Positions 50,796 to 63,762 of a stretch of 64,000 bases of DNA are shown in pieces (the first letter of the stretch is position 1; each line of letters begins with the position of its first letter). This DNA comes from Tillus elongatus (Eukaryota > Arthropoda > Insecta > Coleoptera > Cleridae): assembly GCA_964006375.1 (NCBI GenBank), contig OZ023269.1, positions 5,768,501-5,832,500 of the forward strand, given 5' to 3'. Under the pieces are notes generated by a model that had not been told where the DNA came from, did no database searches, and saw nothing but the letters and a program-made list of their open reading frames with translations. Made by a program: the position numbers and the translations under genes.

Positions 50796-50816
50796 AGAAG
50801 GGGAAGGTACGGCGAG

Positions 50817-50866
50817 TATATAAAAGCGAAAGCAAGCCAGCCCGACACAGTTCAGTTCAGTTCAGT
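50817..50866 (+). promoter_or_regulatory. LTR core promoter: TATA box and initiators
   Basis: TATATAAAAG at 50817-50826, then three adjacent TCAGT words (50852-50856, 50857-50861, 50862-50866). TCAGT is the arthropod initiator consensus, and the first lies about 35 nt after the TATA start, the expected distance. Transcription of the genomic RNA probably begins here. Confidence 0.7.
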
Positions 50867-51035
50867 AAGAGAATGTGGTAGTAACTTGAAGAAGCAGTGT
50901 AAAGTGTTAAGAGAATAGTGACTGTAGTACCAGATTAGTGACTTTTGTTGAGAGTAGTAATTGTAAGGCCAGTAAATGAAGTGTTTTGTGAGAGAGACAT
51001 TCTAGAAATTTTATTGTATCCATATTTAGAGTGTA

Positions 51036-51041
51036 AATAAA
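51036..51041 (+). terminator. Poly(A) signal AATAAA in the LTR
   Basis: The functional copy for the full-length transcript would be the one in the 3' LTR (57069-57074). With the initiator it delimits an R region of roughly 200 nt. Confidence 0.6.
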
Positions 51042-51101
51042 GTTGTTTTGTTAAAATTTAAAAGTCTCACTTATCCAGAACCCGGAGAAAACGCAACAAT
51101 T

Positions 51102-51119
51102 TGGTGTCAGAAGTGGGAT
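51102..51119 (+). other. Primer-binding site, tRNA-Leu type
   Basis: TGGTGTCAGAAGTGGGAT begins three bases after the 5' LTR. It is complementary to the 3' end expected of a leucine tRNA including CCA. Minus-strand cDNA synthesis would start here. Confidence 0.8.
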
Positions 51120-51156
51120 AAGTGAGTGAAGAAGTGGACAATTAAGCTAGTTGTAA

Positions 51157-53949
51157 ATGGTAAACACTAGATCGACTGACTACGACAAGATGGCTGAAAT
51201 CAAAGAGTTGATGGACTTACTGAAAAGACAACGCGAAGAAGACGAGAGAAGACGACAAGAAGATAAAGAAGACCTCAAGAGGCAACGCGAAGAAGACGAA
51301 CAACGGCGACAAGAAGATGAAAGAAGACGACGCGAAGAAGACGAACAGCGGCGACAAGAAGATAAAGAAGACCTCAAGAGGCAGCGCGAAGAAGACGAAC
51401 AACGGCGACAAGAAGATGAAAGAAGACGACGCGATGAAGACGAACAGCGGCGACAAGAAGATAAAGAAGACCTCAAGAGGCAGCGCGAAGAAGACGAACA
51501 ACGGCGCCAAGAAGATGAAAGAAGACGGCGCGAAGAAGACGAGAGAAGGCGACAAGAAGATAAAGAAGACCTCCGAAGTATGTTCCACAATATGAGAATC
51601 GATGTAAAAGAAGAAATTGAACAGATCAACGAACAAATAGAAAATGTGGACAAGAAAGTAGAAAATGTGGACAAGAAAGTAGAAAATATGGACAATAAAA
51701 TAGGAGTGGTGAACAGTAAAGTGGAAAATGCAACAGAGGATTGGAACAAACGATGGGAAGAAGTTGAAGAGTTGAAAGAACAAATGAAGATGATGATGAA
51801 AGGCACAGAAGTCAGACATAGAGAACTGACAGAACAGGTGATGGGCCAGACTGATAGAACTCAACCAAGAGGAGTTACTGGAATATCCCCAGTTCAAAAT
51901 CGTCCGGAAGAAAATATGCCAATCGTGCAGCAGCCTCATGGAACCTTGAAGCCGCCGACTTTTGACGGAGAAACATCGTGGCCCATGTACAGGAGGCAGT
52001 TCGAAGCGGCAGCTCTCAGCAATGGGTGGAGCGAACAACAGGCAGCAACTGCTCTAATTCTCTCGCTTCGAGGTAAAGCCCTAGAAAGCCTCCAGAACAT
52101 CCCGGAGTCGAAACAGCAAAACTACTTAACAGTGATACAGGCCCTAGATTTGAGATATGGTAACAAGTACATGAGCCAGGTCTACCAGACACAACTAAAG
52201 TCAAGGGTCCAAAAGCCAAATGAGACGCTGCAAGAATTTAGTGCCGAAGTGGAGAAAATTGTGCGATTGGCATATCCCCAAGCCCCAGAAGAATTTGTCA
52301 ACCAGATCACCGTCCAGACCTTCATCGATGGGGTACTTGACAATGAAATGCAACAAGTTTTAAGGCTCGGAAGGTTCAAAACACTTACAGACTGCGTAAT
52401 TTATGGCTTAGAATTTGAAGCAGCGAAGAATGCATCTCAACCTTGTTGCAACAGGCTGCGCGAAGTGAAGGAGATAGAGGACTTTGCAGACACAACAGCG
52501 GAACTAAGGCAAGAAATGAAGTTGATAAAAGAAGCCATAAGCAAGCTCACTGTACCGGTTGGGGCACGTAGGACGAGAGCGGATTGGTCAGACATAGAAT
52601 GCTACAAGTGTGGTAGAAAAGGGCACATAAGTAGGCAGTGCTCACAAACCCAACAGGTGGCTCGCAGAAGACAAGAATACACCAACAGGGAGCGCCATCA
52701 GGGAAGACGACCTGACGCCAGTGTAGGGGGGCGACACGTGGCATGCGAGACCCAAGGCCCCAAGGTCAGGGTCTCCACTATCCGACGCTACCGCGAGAGC
52801 CTCGTTATACCTGGCAGCATAGACGGAAGACAATGCAGTTTCACCATCGATACTGGTGCCACTAGATCCGTTGTACGTCCAGACATGTTGCCAAACAGGT
52901 CGGCACTCACGACCAACAAACAACCTGTGTTGGAGACGGCAAAAGGAGATAGAATACCCGTGCATGGAGAGGCCACTGTTTACATCAGGCTGGGCAGTAC
53001 TGAGTTACAGGTAACGGCTGTCGTTGCAGAAATCGTCGACGAATTTATTCTGGGCCTGGATTTAATGGAAGATTTCGATGTCCTGTCAGTAGACTTCCAG
53101 AATAAGATCTTGAAAATCGGTAACGAAGAGTTGCATTTATCTCCAACAGCAGGCGAAGCTAATCCCAGGGTGAGACTTATTGTCCACGAGGATACACGGA
53201 TTCCTGGTAACAGTGAGAAAATTGTCAGAGCCAGGCTAGAGGAGAAACTTGATGGTATGTCTGCTCTCATAGCGGAGCCCCTTAAAGATAGACATGATGG
53301 TGCCCTCGTCGCACGATGCTTAGTAGACCCGAAGAAGACAATACCCATAAGAGTGGCTAACGTGCAAACTAACAGAGTCACATTGAAGAGAGGTGAGGTT
53401 ATCGCCACTTGCGAGCCCATTGACCGAGTGACGTTGTCAAGAAACGTGACACCCACTTCATTAGACAGAAGACTGCCAGTAGAAATAGTAGAGCGGTTCA
53501 AGAGTTCATGGGGCCAATTGAACAACATGGAGATGGAAATGGCCCTGAAGTTCATATTGGAGGAGGCCGATATTTTCGCTCAAGAGAAAATCACAGGTCG
53601 TACGAGTCTAGTGCAACACAGAATTAATACTGGCGACGCAAGACCAATTAGACAGCCGCCGAGAAGACTGCCTTTTGCCAAGCAATCAGAAATCAAGGCG
53701 ATGGTTAACGAAATGCTGGAAGATGGTGTGATCGAGGAGTCTAATAGTCCTTGGTCGTCCCCAGTAGTTTTGGTCACCAAGAAAGACGGCACTATGAGAT
53801 TTTGCGTGGACTATAGGAAGCTGAATGACGTCACCAAGAAAGACAGTTATCCCCTGCCCCGGATCGACGACACTGAACACTTTGGCCGGATCAAAGTGGT
53901 TCTCTACATTAGACCTGAAAAGTGGCTACTGGCAAGTAGAACTCCATAA
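51157..53949 (+). CDS. gag-pol: Gag-protease and N-terminal RT of the Gypsy element
   Basis: 930 codons from an ATG 58 nt into the internal region. Residues 24-140 are a charged coiled coil built from 33-residue repeats. About 150-200 is a second heptad region ([13 protein letters not shown]). About 262-430 is the Gag core ([20 protein letters not shown]). 482-495 is the CCHC knuckle [14 protein letters not shown]. 565-568 is the protease DTGA motif, with FILGLDLM near 630. About 820-905 is the start of RT ([23 protein letters not shown]). The frame then leaves RT around 53866-53876 and stops at 53949. Gag packages the RNA and the protease cuts the polyprotein. Gag and pol share one frame up to the break, with no separate gag stop. 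Confidence 0.93.
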   Translation: MVNTRSTDYDKMAEIKELMDLLKRQREEDERRRQEDKEDLKRQREEDEQRRQEDERRRREEDEQRRQEDKEDLKRQREEDEQRRQEDERRRRDEDEQRRQEDKEDLKRQREEDEQRRQEDERRRREEDERRRQEDKEDLRSMFHNMRIDVKEEIEQINEQIENVDKKVENVDKKVENMDNKIGVVNSKVENATEDWNKRWEEVEELKEQMKMMMKGTEVRHRELTEQVMGQTDRTQPRGVTGISPVQNRPEENMPIVQQPHGTLKPPTFDGETSWPMYRRQFEAAALSNGWSEQQAATALILSLRGKALESLQNIPESKQQNYLTVIQALDLRYGNKYMSQVYQTQLKSRVQKPNETLQEFSAEVEKIVRLAYPQAPEEFVNQITVQTFIDGVLDNEMQQVLRLGRFKTLTDCVIYGLEFEAAKNASQPCCNRLREVKEIEDFADTTAELRQEMKLIKEAISKLTVPVGARRTRADWSDIECYKCGRKGHISRQCSQTQQVARRRQEYTNRERHQGRRPDASVGGRHVACETQGPKVRVSTIRRYRESLVIPGSIDGRQCSFTIDTGATRSVVRPDMLPNRSALTTNKQPVLETAKGDRIPVHGEATVYIRLGSTELQVTAVVAEIVDEFILGLDLMEDFDVLSVDFQNKILKIGNEELHLSPTAGEANPRVRLIVHEDTRIPGNSEKIVRARLEEKLDGMSALIAEPLKDRHDGALVARCLVDPKKTIPIRVANVQTNRVTLKRGEVIATCEPIDRVTLSRNVTPTSLDRRLPVEIVERFKSSWGQLNNMEMEMALKFILEEADIFAQEKITGRTSLVQHRINTGDARPIRQPPRRLPFAKQSEIKAMVNEMLEDGVIEESNSPWSSPVVLVTKKDGTMRFCVDYRKLNDVTKKDSYPLPRIDDTEHFGRIKVVLYIRPEKWLLASRTP
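51226..51576 (+). repeat. 99-bp in-frame minisatellite in gag
   Basis: One partial 54-bp unit plus three 99-bp units, encoding 33-residue repeats rich in R, E, D and Q ([17 protein letters not shown]). Units differ by only a few bases, consistent with recent slippage or unequal exchange that preserves the frame. Confidence 0.9.
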
Positions 53950-56359
53950 AGACGATAAGGAGAAGACTGCTTTTTCAACCGGGAATGGGTTGTACCAATT
54001 CAAGGTCATGCCATTCGGTTTATGTAATGCTCCTGCCACCTTCGAGCGACTAATGGAGTTAGTGCTGAGAGGACTGACATGGGAAACATGCCTGGTGTAT
54101 CTCGACGATGTCATGGTGATTGGAAGGACTTTCGATGAACACCTGGCGAATCTGAAGCAAGTTTTCTCCAGGCTGAGAGGTGCCAATCTGCAACTCAATC
54201 CCAAGAAATGCGTCCTCTTCCAGAAGAAAGTGAGTTTCCTCGGACATGTCGTTTCTGAGAAAGGGATAGAAACTGATCCAGAGAAAATAAAGGCAGTAAG
54301 AGACTGGCCTGTGCCGAGGAACAAACATGAGGTCAGAAGTTTTCTGGGACTTTGCAGCTATTACCGACGCTTTGTGAAGTACTTCAGCAGCATTGCGAAA
54401 CCTCTGCATAGCCTGACTGAAAATAAGGCCGAGTTCATCTGGTCACCAGATTGCCAAGAGTCTTTTAGAGAACTCAAGCATCGTCTTCTCACTGCTCCTA
54501 TACTGGCATATCCTCAGGACGAAGGACTGTTCATACTGGACACCGATGCTTCCCAGTATGGCATCGGGGCAGTACTCTCGCAGCTCCGAGCCGGAGAAGA
54601 AGTTGTGATAGGCTACTTCAGCAAAACGTTCGGAAAAGCAGAACGGAATTACTGTGTAACCCGGAAAGAACTGCTGGCAGTTGTAAGATCCATCGAACAT
54701 TTCCACAGCTTCCTGTACGGAAGAACATTCCGCGTGAGGTCAGATCACTCTGCTCTGCAATGGCTTCTGAACTTTAGAAATCCCGAAGGACAGATAGCCC
54801 GATGGATAGAGAAACTGCAGAGCTACGACTTCCGGATTGAACATCGAAGAGGAAAAAGTCACGCCAATGCAGACAGCCTGTCAAGAAGACCATGTTTAGT
54901 GCATGAATGTAAATTTTGCGAGCGACAAGAGAACAAAGAGATCGACAAAGTAACTCATCAGATCAAACAACTGGTGACGGAACAGGAGAATAACACCGAT
55001 CTAGACGGAAATCTTGAATACATCAGAGACGCACAGAAGACAGATCCAGACTTGAAAAATATTAGAGAATGGCTACAAAAGGGGAAAAGACCTGAGTGGC
55101 ACGATGTGTCCCGGTTTGGGGCGGCGGTTAAAGGCTACTGGCTACAATGGGACTCATTGTGTCTAAAGAATGACATGATCACTCGAAAATGGGAAACTGC
55201 CGATGGTAGAGACTGTATATACCAGACCGTTGTGCCAAGTGAGTGCATAAGCAGTGTTCTTCAAGAGTTACACAATAGTAGAAGTGGAGGCCACTTTGGG
55301 GTCAACAGGACTCTTGCCAGAGTGAGAGACCGCTTCTATTGGATAAACTGCCGAAGGAGCGTGGAAGAATGGTGCAAAAGATGTGACCAATGTGCTTCAA
55401 AGAAAGGACCAAAGACCCGAACCAGAGGAAAAATGATGCAGTACATCTCAGGTACACCGTGGGAGAGAGTTGCCGTAGACATCGCAGGACCTTTTCCCAT
55501 CACGGAGTCTGGGAACAGATACATAATGGTGGCGATGGACTACTTCTCGAAATGGCCTGAAGTTGCGCCGATCCCCAACCAAGAGGCAACGACCGTAGCA
55601 GAAGCCCTGATAGAAAATGTCATATCACGGCATGGCGTACCCTTGGAGATTCACACCGACCAGGGCCGGAATTTCGAATCAGAGGTCTGGAAGAGCCTAA
55701 TGGACTTGCTAGGCATAAAGAAAACGAGAACAACGCCACTCCACCCTCAATCAGACGGCATGGTAGAACGGCATAACAGGACCATCAATCAGTATCTTGC
55801 TATGTTTGTCGACGAGAATCAGAGAACCTGGGACAAGCTGATACCTCTGTTCCTCCTAGCTTACAGAAGCTCTCAGCATGAATCTACCGGCTACACTCCA
55901 TCCATGATGTTGACCGGCAGAGAGATGCGGTTACCAATCGACATGACGAGACCACCACCGAACGAGGACATAGCGGACCTAGCTACGTTACCTGAGTATG
56001 TCGCCGACCTAGAAGGAAAACTGCGCACTATACACAGATGTGTCAGAGATAGGCTCCTCTTAAGCAGTGACCGGATGAAGATGCGCTTGGATCGCAAAGC
56101 AACACCCCATACATTCAAGGAAGGTGATGCAGTGTGGCTGTACCAACCAGCAAGGAGAAAGGGCCTCAGTCCCAAACTTCAGAAACCATGGGAAGGGCCA
56201 TACTTGGTGACTAAGAAAATTAACGACCTAGTCTACAGAATCCAGCTGTCTCCAAGAACTAAACCCAAAGTTGTTCACATAGAGAGGTTGAGTCCCTATA
56301 GGGGCAACGAACCCCCAAGTTGGCGGCCGGTAAATACTGTTCGGGACGAACAGTCTTAA
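53825..56359 (+). CDS. pol: Pol of the Gypsy element: RT palm, RNase H, integrase (+1 frame)
   Basis: The true continuation of pol, one frame ahead of the upstream reading; RT homology starts near 53870, and the ATG at 53825 is only the first in the frame. [18 protein letters not shown] and YLDD at residues 92-95. RNase H: LDTDAS (239-244), later RKELLAVV and [10 protein letters not shown]. Integrase: H...H and CKRCDQC zinc region (~482-523), catalytic D552, D612 and E648 (D,D35E), then the GPY/F module [20 protein letters not shown] copies the RNA, RNase H degrades it, and integrase inserts the cDNA. The stop overlaps the polypurine tract, leaving no room for env. No other lesion was seen. 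Confidence 0.93.
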   Translation: MTSPRKTVIPCPGSTTLNTLAGSKWFSTLDLKSGYWQVELHKDDKEKTAFSTGNGLYQFKVMPFGLCNAPATFERLMELVLRGLTWETCLVYLDDVMVIGRTFDEHLANLKQVFSRLRGANLQLNPKKCVLFQKKVSFLGHVVSEKGIETDPEKIKAVRDWPVPRNKHEVRSFLGLCSYYRRFVKYFSSIAKPLHSLTENKAEFIWSPDCQESFRELKHRLLTAPILAYPQDEGLFILDTDASQYGIGAVLSQLRAGEEVVIGYFSKTFGKAERNYCVTRKELLAVVRSIEHFHSFLYGRTFRVRSDHSALQWLLNFRNPEGQIARWIEKLQSYDFRIEHRRGKSHANADSLSRRPCLVHECKFCERQENKEIDKVTHQIKQLVTEQENNTDLDGNLEYIRDAQKTDPDLKNIREWLQKGKRPEWHDVSRFGAAVKGYWLQWDSLCLKNDMITRKWETADGRDCIYQTVVPSECISSVLQELHNSRSGGHFGVNRTLARVRDRFYWINCRRSVEEWCKRCDQCASKKGPKTRTRGKMMQYISGTPWERVAVDIAGPFPITESGNRYIMVAMDYFSKWPEVAPIPNQEATTVAEALIENVISRHGVPLEIHTDQGRNFESEVWKSLMDLLGIKKTRTTPLHPQSDGMVERHNRTINQYLAMFVDENQRTWDKLIPLFLLAYRSSQHESTGYTPSMMLTGREMRLPIDMTRPPPNEDIADLATLPEYVADLEGKLRTIHRCVRDRLLLSSDRMKMRLDRKATPHTFKEGDAVWLYQPARRKGLSPKLQKPWEGPYLVTKKINDLVYRIQLSPRTKPKVVHIERLSPYRGNEPPSWRPVNTVRDEQS

Positions 56360-56371
56360 GGAGGGGGGCAG
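56358..56371 (+). other. Polypurine tract
   Basis: AAGGAGGGGGGCAG directly abuts the 3' LTR and primes plus-strand DNA synthesis. It overlaps the last bases of the pol stop codon. Confidence 0.85.
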
Positions 56372-57840
<1,469 letters not shown>

Positions 57841-57849
57841 TCTCCGGCA

Positions 57850-58125
57850 CACTCAACTAGAGCCGTAAATGCTAACCTAATGGTTGTGTTTGAAGATCGT
57901 TCGTGAGAGAATATGAGTCTGCTACTTTGGCCCGCCCGATCTACGGATCTTACCCCCTTAGATTTTTATTTATGGGTGGGGTCAAAAATTGGTGTACACA
58001 AATCCGATTTTCAATTACAAAGACTTGAGAATATGGATATTTGCAGCTTTTCATCAGTTGAAACCTTTCGAAATTCGGAGATCAACGCAGTCTATCCAGG
58101 AGCATACTGTATACTGACTCAATGA
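57850..58125 (+). pseudogene. Tc1/mariner-like transposase C-terminal fragment
   Basis: Reads PAHSTRAVNANLMVVF, a break, then WPARSTDLTPLDFYLW in the 70-codon frame 57913-58125. This matches the region of insect IS630-type transposases between the second catalytic aspartate (in a DGAPAH-like motif) and the third (in a SPDLTPLDFFLW-like motif). Only the end of the catalytic domain is present. The reading then degenerates. No terminal repeat was identified. Together with 1-212 it shows this transposon class has been active in the genome. Confidence 0.65.
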
Positions 58126-58139
58126 AAACAGTGCCCGTA

Positions 58140-59065
58140 TTGATTATTTGTACTGAAATAATAATTTTTTCACCTGTCCATTTGTTGTTATTTTGTTGGA
58201 AAGTTCAACTAAAATAATTGTCTTCAAAGCCTACTACATAATATATATCCTCAAGGCAAAATAGTTATTATTTTTTAAAATCCCGATAGTTGAAAAACGA
58301 CTAAAGACAGGCATGCATAATGGCAGTTAGAGTGACCCTTGAATATTTTTTTGTATGTTTTGGGCTCGAGGTGAACTTATTCAGTCACCCCCTTGAATTT
58401 AATTTACATTGACCTCTGGCGTTAGAAATGGCAGGTGCTGTTGGGAAAAAATGAAGTTTGTGACATATTTTACTTGACAACTTTGAAAAATCGCAGTAGG
58501 CGCGTGAAACAATAGTGTCAGTAATGATGAAAAATATGGGCCAAACCATTAGGAATTGAGTAAGGGAAAATTGCTTATTTGTTTTCAATGGTTGGGGAGT
58601 TATACATTTCTAAATGGACCCCTGCAACTTAGATTTTTTGCAAAAAATGTGACATGTCAAAAACTATGATAAAGAAGTGTTGAGACCTCTGGTGGCGTTT
58701 TGAACTCATAATTTAATATAGAATTTAAGTATGAAGTCAAATGGAGTATTGCTATTAAAAACAAAAAAGGCGCCGATTTCCAGTATCTATAGATGTCCCG
58801 TCATTTTGAAAATAGTTTATCTTGACTTGCAGCTACCAAATTTCATAATTATGACCTGCATCATCCTGTATAGTTAAAATTCCACGCAATGGCAAACATA
58901 AAAGTATTTATCATGTCTCAAGAATCACAAAAAATAAACGATTCTGTATTTTACTGTGGATAATACTTACAAACATATAGATTAATAAAAACCTCAATTA
59001 ATATATATTTAGGAAACAGAAAAATTCACACAATGTTACAATACATTGATATGAAAAGAATCTGC
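58140..59065. other. AT-rich DNA with no recognised feature
   Basis: Lies immediately downstream (minus strand) of the candidate 31-nt exon. No element end recognised. Confidence 0.35.
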
Positions 59066-59069
59066 TCAC

Positions 59070-59100
59070 CTTTCGCACTGTAGGATTGTTGTAGCTTCGT
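59070..59100 (-). CDS. Candidate 31-nt internal microexon of a host gene
   Basis: On the minus strand an acceptor, TTTTGGAACTGCAG, precedes 31 nt that end at AAAG followed by the strong donor GTGAGC. Read from its first base it encodes TKLQQSYSAK plus one nucleotide, which is completed to a glutamate codon by the first two nucleotides of the exon at 22963-23081. Both splice sites are close to consensus, and the phase fit lets the long terminal frame be used. A 31-nt exon can still arise by chance, and the other possible phase (RSYNNPTVRK) is also open, so the assignment is tentative. Confidence 0.4.
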
Positions 59101-59109
59101 CTGCAGTTC

Positions 59110-59900
59110 CAAAAATTAACGAGTTTTTTTTTAAATAAAATAATGGTAACAACGTTACGCACATCGAAACAACAATAAGCACAACATTAATAGCACCTAC
59201 AACACTAACAATTTATAGAACATACATTAAACTAAATGACAATTATCAATACCTTTGACAATTAATACGTGTGAAATAATGTATTTTATATACTATTACT
59301 TCTCTAACTTTATTTGTAATTTCTACATAAGTTGTGTAATATTAGCAGACACAAATTCTTTCCCTTTGGTTACACAACAGCTTCTTATTTTCTCTGCAGC
59401 TAGTTTTGCCTACACGGCATCGTCAGGTTAGGTCAGGTTACTTTCTTTCCTAATATAGGAAATAATTTATGTGGATTTAGATGCGTTCCGACCATCATCT
59501 ATTTGCTATATTAATAACAATCAAAATCCATCCAAAGAACATCGGCTAAAGGTCGTCAGTTATGTGTAACATTTATATTAATCGAGCTGTCAAGACTACA
59601 TAGTAACTGATTGTGAATCGAGATGGCGACTCTTTCGAACATTTCACAATGTTCTCAGAGGCTGGCTACCGTCAACCAAGCTACTTATGACGTGCTTCGG
59701 TTATCATTAATATAGCGCACTGACAAGCTGTAACAAGAGCGGAACGGGTGTGTGTTTCTAAAGAAGGTCAGAATGTTTCCAGCGTTACATATATTGTTTC
59801 TTGTATTAGGAAAAAAGTTAAAGGACCGGCAACTTAAAATATCGTTGACTGGTTGTACATAGTCTTTATATAAGGCTCGATGTATTCCTACTATAATTAT
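59110..59900. other. AT-rich DNA with no firm feature
   Basis: Contains a short GGTTAGGTCAGGTTA word near 59424 and a 31-codon ATG frame from 59621 on the plus strand that could not be tied to any gene. Confidence 0.3.
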
Positions 59901-59902
59901 AA

Positions 59903-59943
59903 CCGCAGACTGGTTTCGCTCTAATTAGAGCACGTCAGTACGG
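59903..59943 (-). ncRNA. Hammerhead-like motif without nearby PLE coding sequence
   Basis: On the minus strand stem I CCGTA pairs with TGCGG (one G-U). The core reads CTGACGT, lacking the A9 equivalent. Stem II is GCTCTA/TAGAGC with loop AT. GAAAC follows, a two-pair stem III (AC/GT, loop CA), then GTC. Helices are well kept but the core is imperfect, so it is probably inactive. Confidence 0.5.
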
Positions 59944-60139
59944 TATACTAATTACAGCACGTTTACACATATAAAGTAAAACGTCTATGACAGCCAGCCT
60001 TCTGAAACAATCTGAGATGTACGACAGGGTTGCCATCTCGGTGCGGAACCGGGTAGTATGTTGTCATGACAGCTCCAAATAACACAAAATGTTATAAAAT
60101 AGAGACTGTACAGCAAACTAACAATTTTGTAAATTGTCA

Positions 60140-62700
60140 GCCTTGGCCTATTTATTCCCTAATCGATGAGACGTATAACTCTCTTCTGAATGGAGTCCAG
60201 CATAGCAAGTGTAGAATCGGCAGCGGCATCCCAGATGTGGAAGCAGTAGTCAAGGTTTGGCCTTATTTGTGAAGTATATAAGGTATAGAGATTATCTGGT
60301 GAAAACTATTTGCGAGCCCAAAAGAGAAAACATAATTTCTTAGCAGCCACTTCTGCAATTGATGTGACATGTTAGTGCCAATTGAGATTTCGATCCACAG
60401 AAATGCCGACAAGTGAAAAGGACTAATTACTTTGAATAACTTGGTTGTTCATTGTGATGGGTCTAGGGCTGGTGTATCTCTCATGAGATAGAAAGCAAGA
60501 CTGAGATTTGGTGGAGTTGAATTGTACAAGATTTCTACCTCCCCAGTCTAATATTTTTTAGAGATCCACAGAGACAGAACCCTCCATGAGTCTGCGATCC
60601 TCATCTAATTGGGCTAAAGAGACAGACTAAGAATATTGTATATTTGAGTGAAGGGTGCTGTCGTCCGCGTAACTGTGAACTGGGTTGGATGTGCTAGAGA
60701 GGTGGTCATTGATTTTGAGAAGAAACAAAGTAGGGGCTAAAGCTGAACCTTGAGGAACTCCTGCATTAATTGGATACAGTTTAGAGGAATGGCCATCCAC
60801 GACAACAAAAATTCTCCGGTTGGAGAGGAAATTTGCTGTCCAGGTACAAATTTCTGGTCGCAGGCCATAAGCCGGAAGTTCGTTAAGCAGCGCTGCGTAC
60901 CAGACCTGGTCGAATGCTTTGGATATGTCTAGAGCGACAATCTGGGATTCACCGTGTAGTTCCATAGACTTGTTCCAAGAATCGGTGACAAAGGAAAGGA
61001 GGTCGGCAGTCGATCTGCGCTGACGGAATCCATACTGGCTGTCGTGGAGTAGACTGTGTTTTTCAAGGAATTTTAGAAATTCGGTGTTATATACTTTTCC
61101 GTCACTTTAGAGACGACTGAAAGGAGAGAAATAGTCCTGTAGTTGTCAGGAAGCGCTTTCGGTCCTTTCTTGGTGACGGGTTGTGCTGGAGCAGTTTTCC
61201 AGTTACTAGGAAATATGCCTCTATTGTAAGATGTCTGAAACAGACGAGTCAGAACAGGAGCAAGTTCTGGTGTGCATTTTTTTAGAACAATTGCTGAGAT
61301 CTCGTCAAGGCCTGAGGCTTTCCTGGTATTAAGAGAAGAGAGCATCTTTCGTACCTTTTTAGTTTTGAAAATGATATCCGTCATTTTATGCGCGACATTG
61401 GAGACTGTTGGTGGTTGAACATCTTGGAGGTGGGTTGAGAGTGGAATTGCCGGCAAGCAACCAGGCAAAAAGTTTAGCCTTTCCCAGGGCGGAAGAAACA
61501 ATTTCATCCCCTGAAACAAGAGGTGGGAACGTGCTCTTGCAGAAATTATTCCCAATAGATTTAGCAAGAGTCCAGAAAGGTTTGCTGCTGTTGGAGCTTA
61601 AGAGGACGTTGTTTTTCATGTGGTTATTAAACGAGTTTTTTGCCTTAGAATAAATGCTCACATAGCGGTTTCTTGCGTCGTTATATATTTGACGGTTTTC
61701 TTGACTGGGATTGTGTAGAAGCGTTTTGTGAGCTTTGACCTTTTCAAGTCTGGCCTTGTCACATGATTTAGAGAACCAGGGCTTTTGAGTGGCTGAAGAG
61801 GTTTTCTGTGTACGTGGAATAAATAATTCCATGCCAGCTTGGATAATTTCGGTGACGTTTTGTGAGATATCAGAGGCGCCAGGGTGAGAGAAACAGACAA
61901 GCGCCCATGGAAATGAGGAAAAGCAATGCCGCATTTCGTCCCAGTTCGCGGAGTTGTAGTGCCAAACGATACGTGGGTGTGATGACTGTGTGACTTCAGG
62001 TTGCATTGCGCAGGAAGCAGTGACCATGCCGTGGTCTAAGCGACCAAGGCGGTGACTGATGTTTTATAGCATTCAGGTTTTGTAGTAAGAAGGAAATCCA
62101 AGGCATTTGAGTTGTGTGTTGGGATGCGAGGAAAGTAGGTTGCTGAACCATATTGGCTAAAGAATTGCTGACTGCAAAGGCCTCAACTGCTCTCCTTTGT
62201 GGATCGGTTTTGGAAGATCCTAGCCATTCCTTATTATGGATATTGAAGTGACCAAGAATAGTGACCTTGGAGGAAGGACATTCAGAAATTAGATGGTCGG
62301 TTTTTTCAGAAAGGTAGTCAAAGAGCTGGCCAACGTTGTTGTCAGAAGGTGACCGGTAAATTCAACGGATGAATTTAGTTGCAGCCCTGAGAGAGAGTTT
62401 CATCCAAAGTATGTCTTTTCTTCCAGCTTCTAAATCGCGGAGTCTGGTGCAGAGTAGATTGCTACGGACGTATGCGCACACACCTACATGCAATCTAAAG
62501 GAAGTAAGAGGCTCAAACCTCGGGAAATTAAGGTGACTAGTGGCTGTTTTGGCACTGATTTGGGTTTCGGTGAGGAAGAGGAGTTGAGGCCTATTAGCCT
62601 GGAGGAAATGGTGGACGGAGTTCAGGTTAGAATTTAGGCCACATATATTCGAGAAGGATATGTTAAATCTTGATGCCGGCGCCCCCTGCACATCCCTCTC
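60140..62700 (-). pseudogene. Jockey-like LINE with endonuclease and RT, multiple breaks, 3'-truncated
   Basis: Minus strand in order: apurinic-type endonuclease from 62691 (FSNICGLNSNLNSVHHFL, FLTETQ, a mutated GHFN, LDFLLTT near 62090), a linker (62027-61386), RT start KVRKMLSSLNTRKASGLDEI (61567-61073), motif A ALDISKAFDQVWY, GVPQGSALAPTLFLL and YADDS (60965-60627), then the thumb down to about 60140. The nuclease nicks target DNA and RT primes there. Frames change at least four times and stops occur, so it is dead. The same family ends at 30108-31096, and compared with that copy the last ~100 codons and 3' UTR are missing here. The 5' end may be near 62900. Confidence 0.85.
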
Positions 62701-62915
62701 TCGGAGATCCTAATGGAGGGGTATTTTATCTCCGGGATGTTTTGTAGAAGGAGGAGCCATCATCATTTTTGTTTATAAGGGAAATCGACTCATACACCAG
62801 AACCGAAAACGTCCGTTGGGACTTCACCGGCAATTCACTGATGTAAGGGGTGCTACCTCCTACAATCCTTTATTATCACGTAAAGGAAAAGTCCGCTACA
62901 ACCTACTGGATAAAA

Positions 62916-62934
62916 TAACGCACTTGCTGCGTCC
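62916..62934 (-). repeat. Solitary family A/MITE terminal motif
   Basis: AACGCACTTGCTGCGTCC, the inverted form of the end motif, with no partner nearby. It lies just beyond the 5' side of the LINE. Confidence 0.6.
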
Positions 62935-63266
62935 TGATCTCTTTATTTATGTGTGTGCCTGTCTGTAGCTTTTATATAGTTCATTATTTTTACTTTTTTA
63001 GCATGTTACTTTTGACCACGTCCGAGTGGTTTTTCGATTGTGGGACTCGAGTACCCTTTTAAATGTGCATTTTATAGAAATGTTTATAACTCCTGACACT
63101 ACTGTCAATTTAAACCTTTCATGGCCGTTAGGGCTGTTTTGGTGTTTGACACTTAGTTTTTGTTAGAACTAGTACTTTCTGTAATTGCAGTGTAGTTACT
63201 CGACTGTTAGACCTACCAGAAACGTAATCTCTGACAACCAGCTTTTTACATTATGGGTCTAAACCA

Positions 63267-63300
63267 TTGAAGATGGCTCAATAATGGGCCAAAACGCGTA
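63267..63300 (+). ncRNA. Degenerate hammerhead-like motif
   Basis: TTGAAGA, one T, stem II GGCTCA/TGGGCC (one G-U) with loop ATAA, then AAAACGCG where GAAAC is expected. The stem is intact and the core is mutated. Confidence 0.4.
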
Positions 63301-63309
63301 GGGTTGAAA

Positions 63310-63760
63310 ATTAAATAATTGTCTGGTAGTAAAAGCCTTTTAATTATTCCCTTTTTATCTTCATTATGCTTCTGGCTATGATCATCAATGTTATTTTTCA
63401 TATGAATACCAACATTCGGTGATGTAATCTGTATTTTTTTTCAAGGATTTCTTGAACCTAAATACCCAAACAGCAATTTATTTTTATTTACAGTGCTAAT
63501 CGTTGCGTATAAATATTTTCAATTTTCTTGCGTTTGAAGATGCTGTTAGGGCAAAACTACTAGCGGAGAATATATATAGCTGCTTTGCAACTGGGGATAA
63601 AACCCCAGGTTTTACTAAGTTAGGGTGGCTACAATAATTAATCAAATGTCTAAAATGTCCACTGACTGAAATACAGGGCGCTGATTCCAAACAAAGTCAA
63701 CTGCCTGCTATACCAGGGCTTTATACTAATCCTGCATTAAGAATGTGATAAGTAAAACCT
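63310..63760. other. AT-rich DNA with no recognised feature
   Basis: A 64-codon minus-strand frame (63496-63690) has no recognised domain. Confidence 0.3.
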
Positions 63761-63762
63761 AC

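Noticed and set aside
51180..52038. Long antisense frames opposite gag (208 and 273 codons)
   Set aside because: Shadows of the repetitive gag coding sequence on the other strand.
59389..59438. Plus-strand acceptor- and donor-like pair around 27 nt (TTCTCTGCAG ... CGTCAGGTTAGG)
   Set aside because: The donor overlaps a common GGTTAGGTCAGG repeat word and no neighbouring plus-strand exon fits.
59621..59716. Short plus-strand ATG frame (MATLSNISQCSQRLATVNQA)
   Set aside because: Only 31 codons, no splice or context support, and no recognised family.
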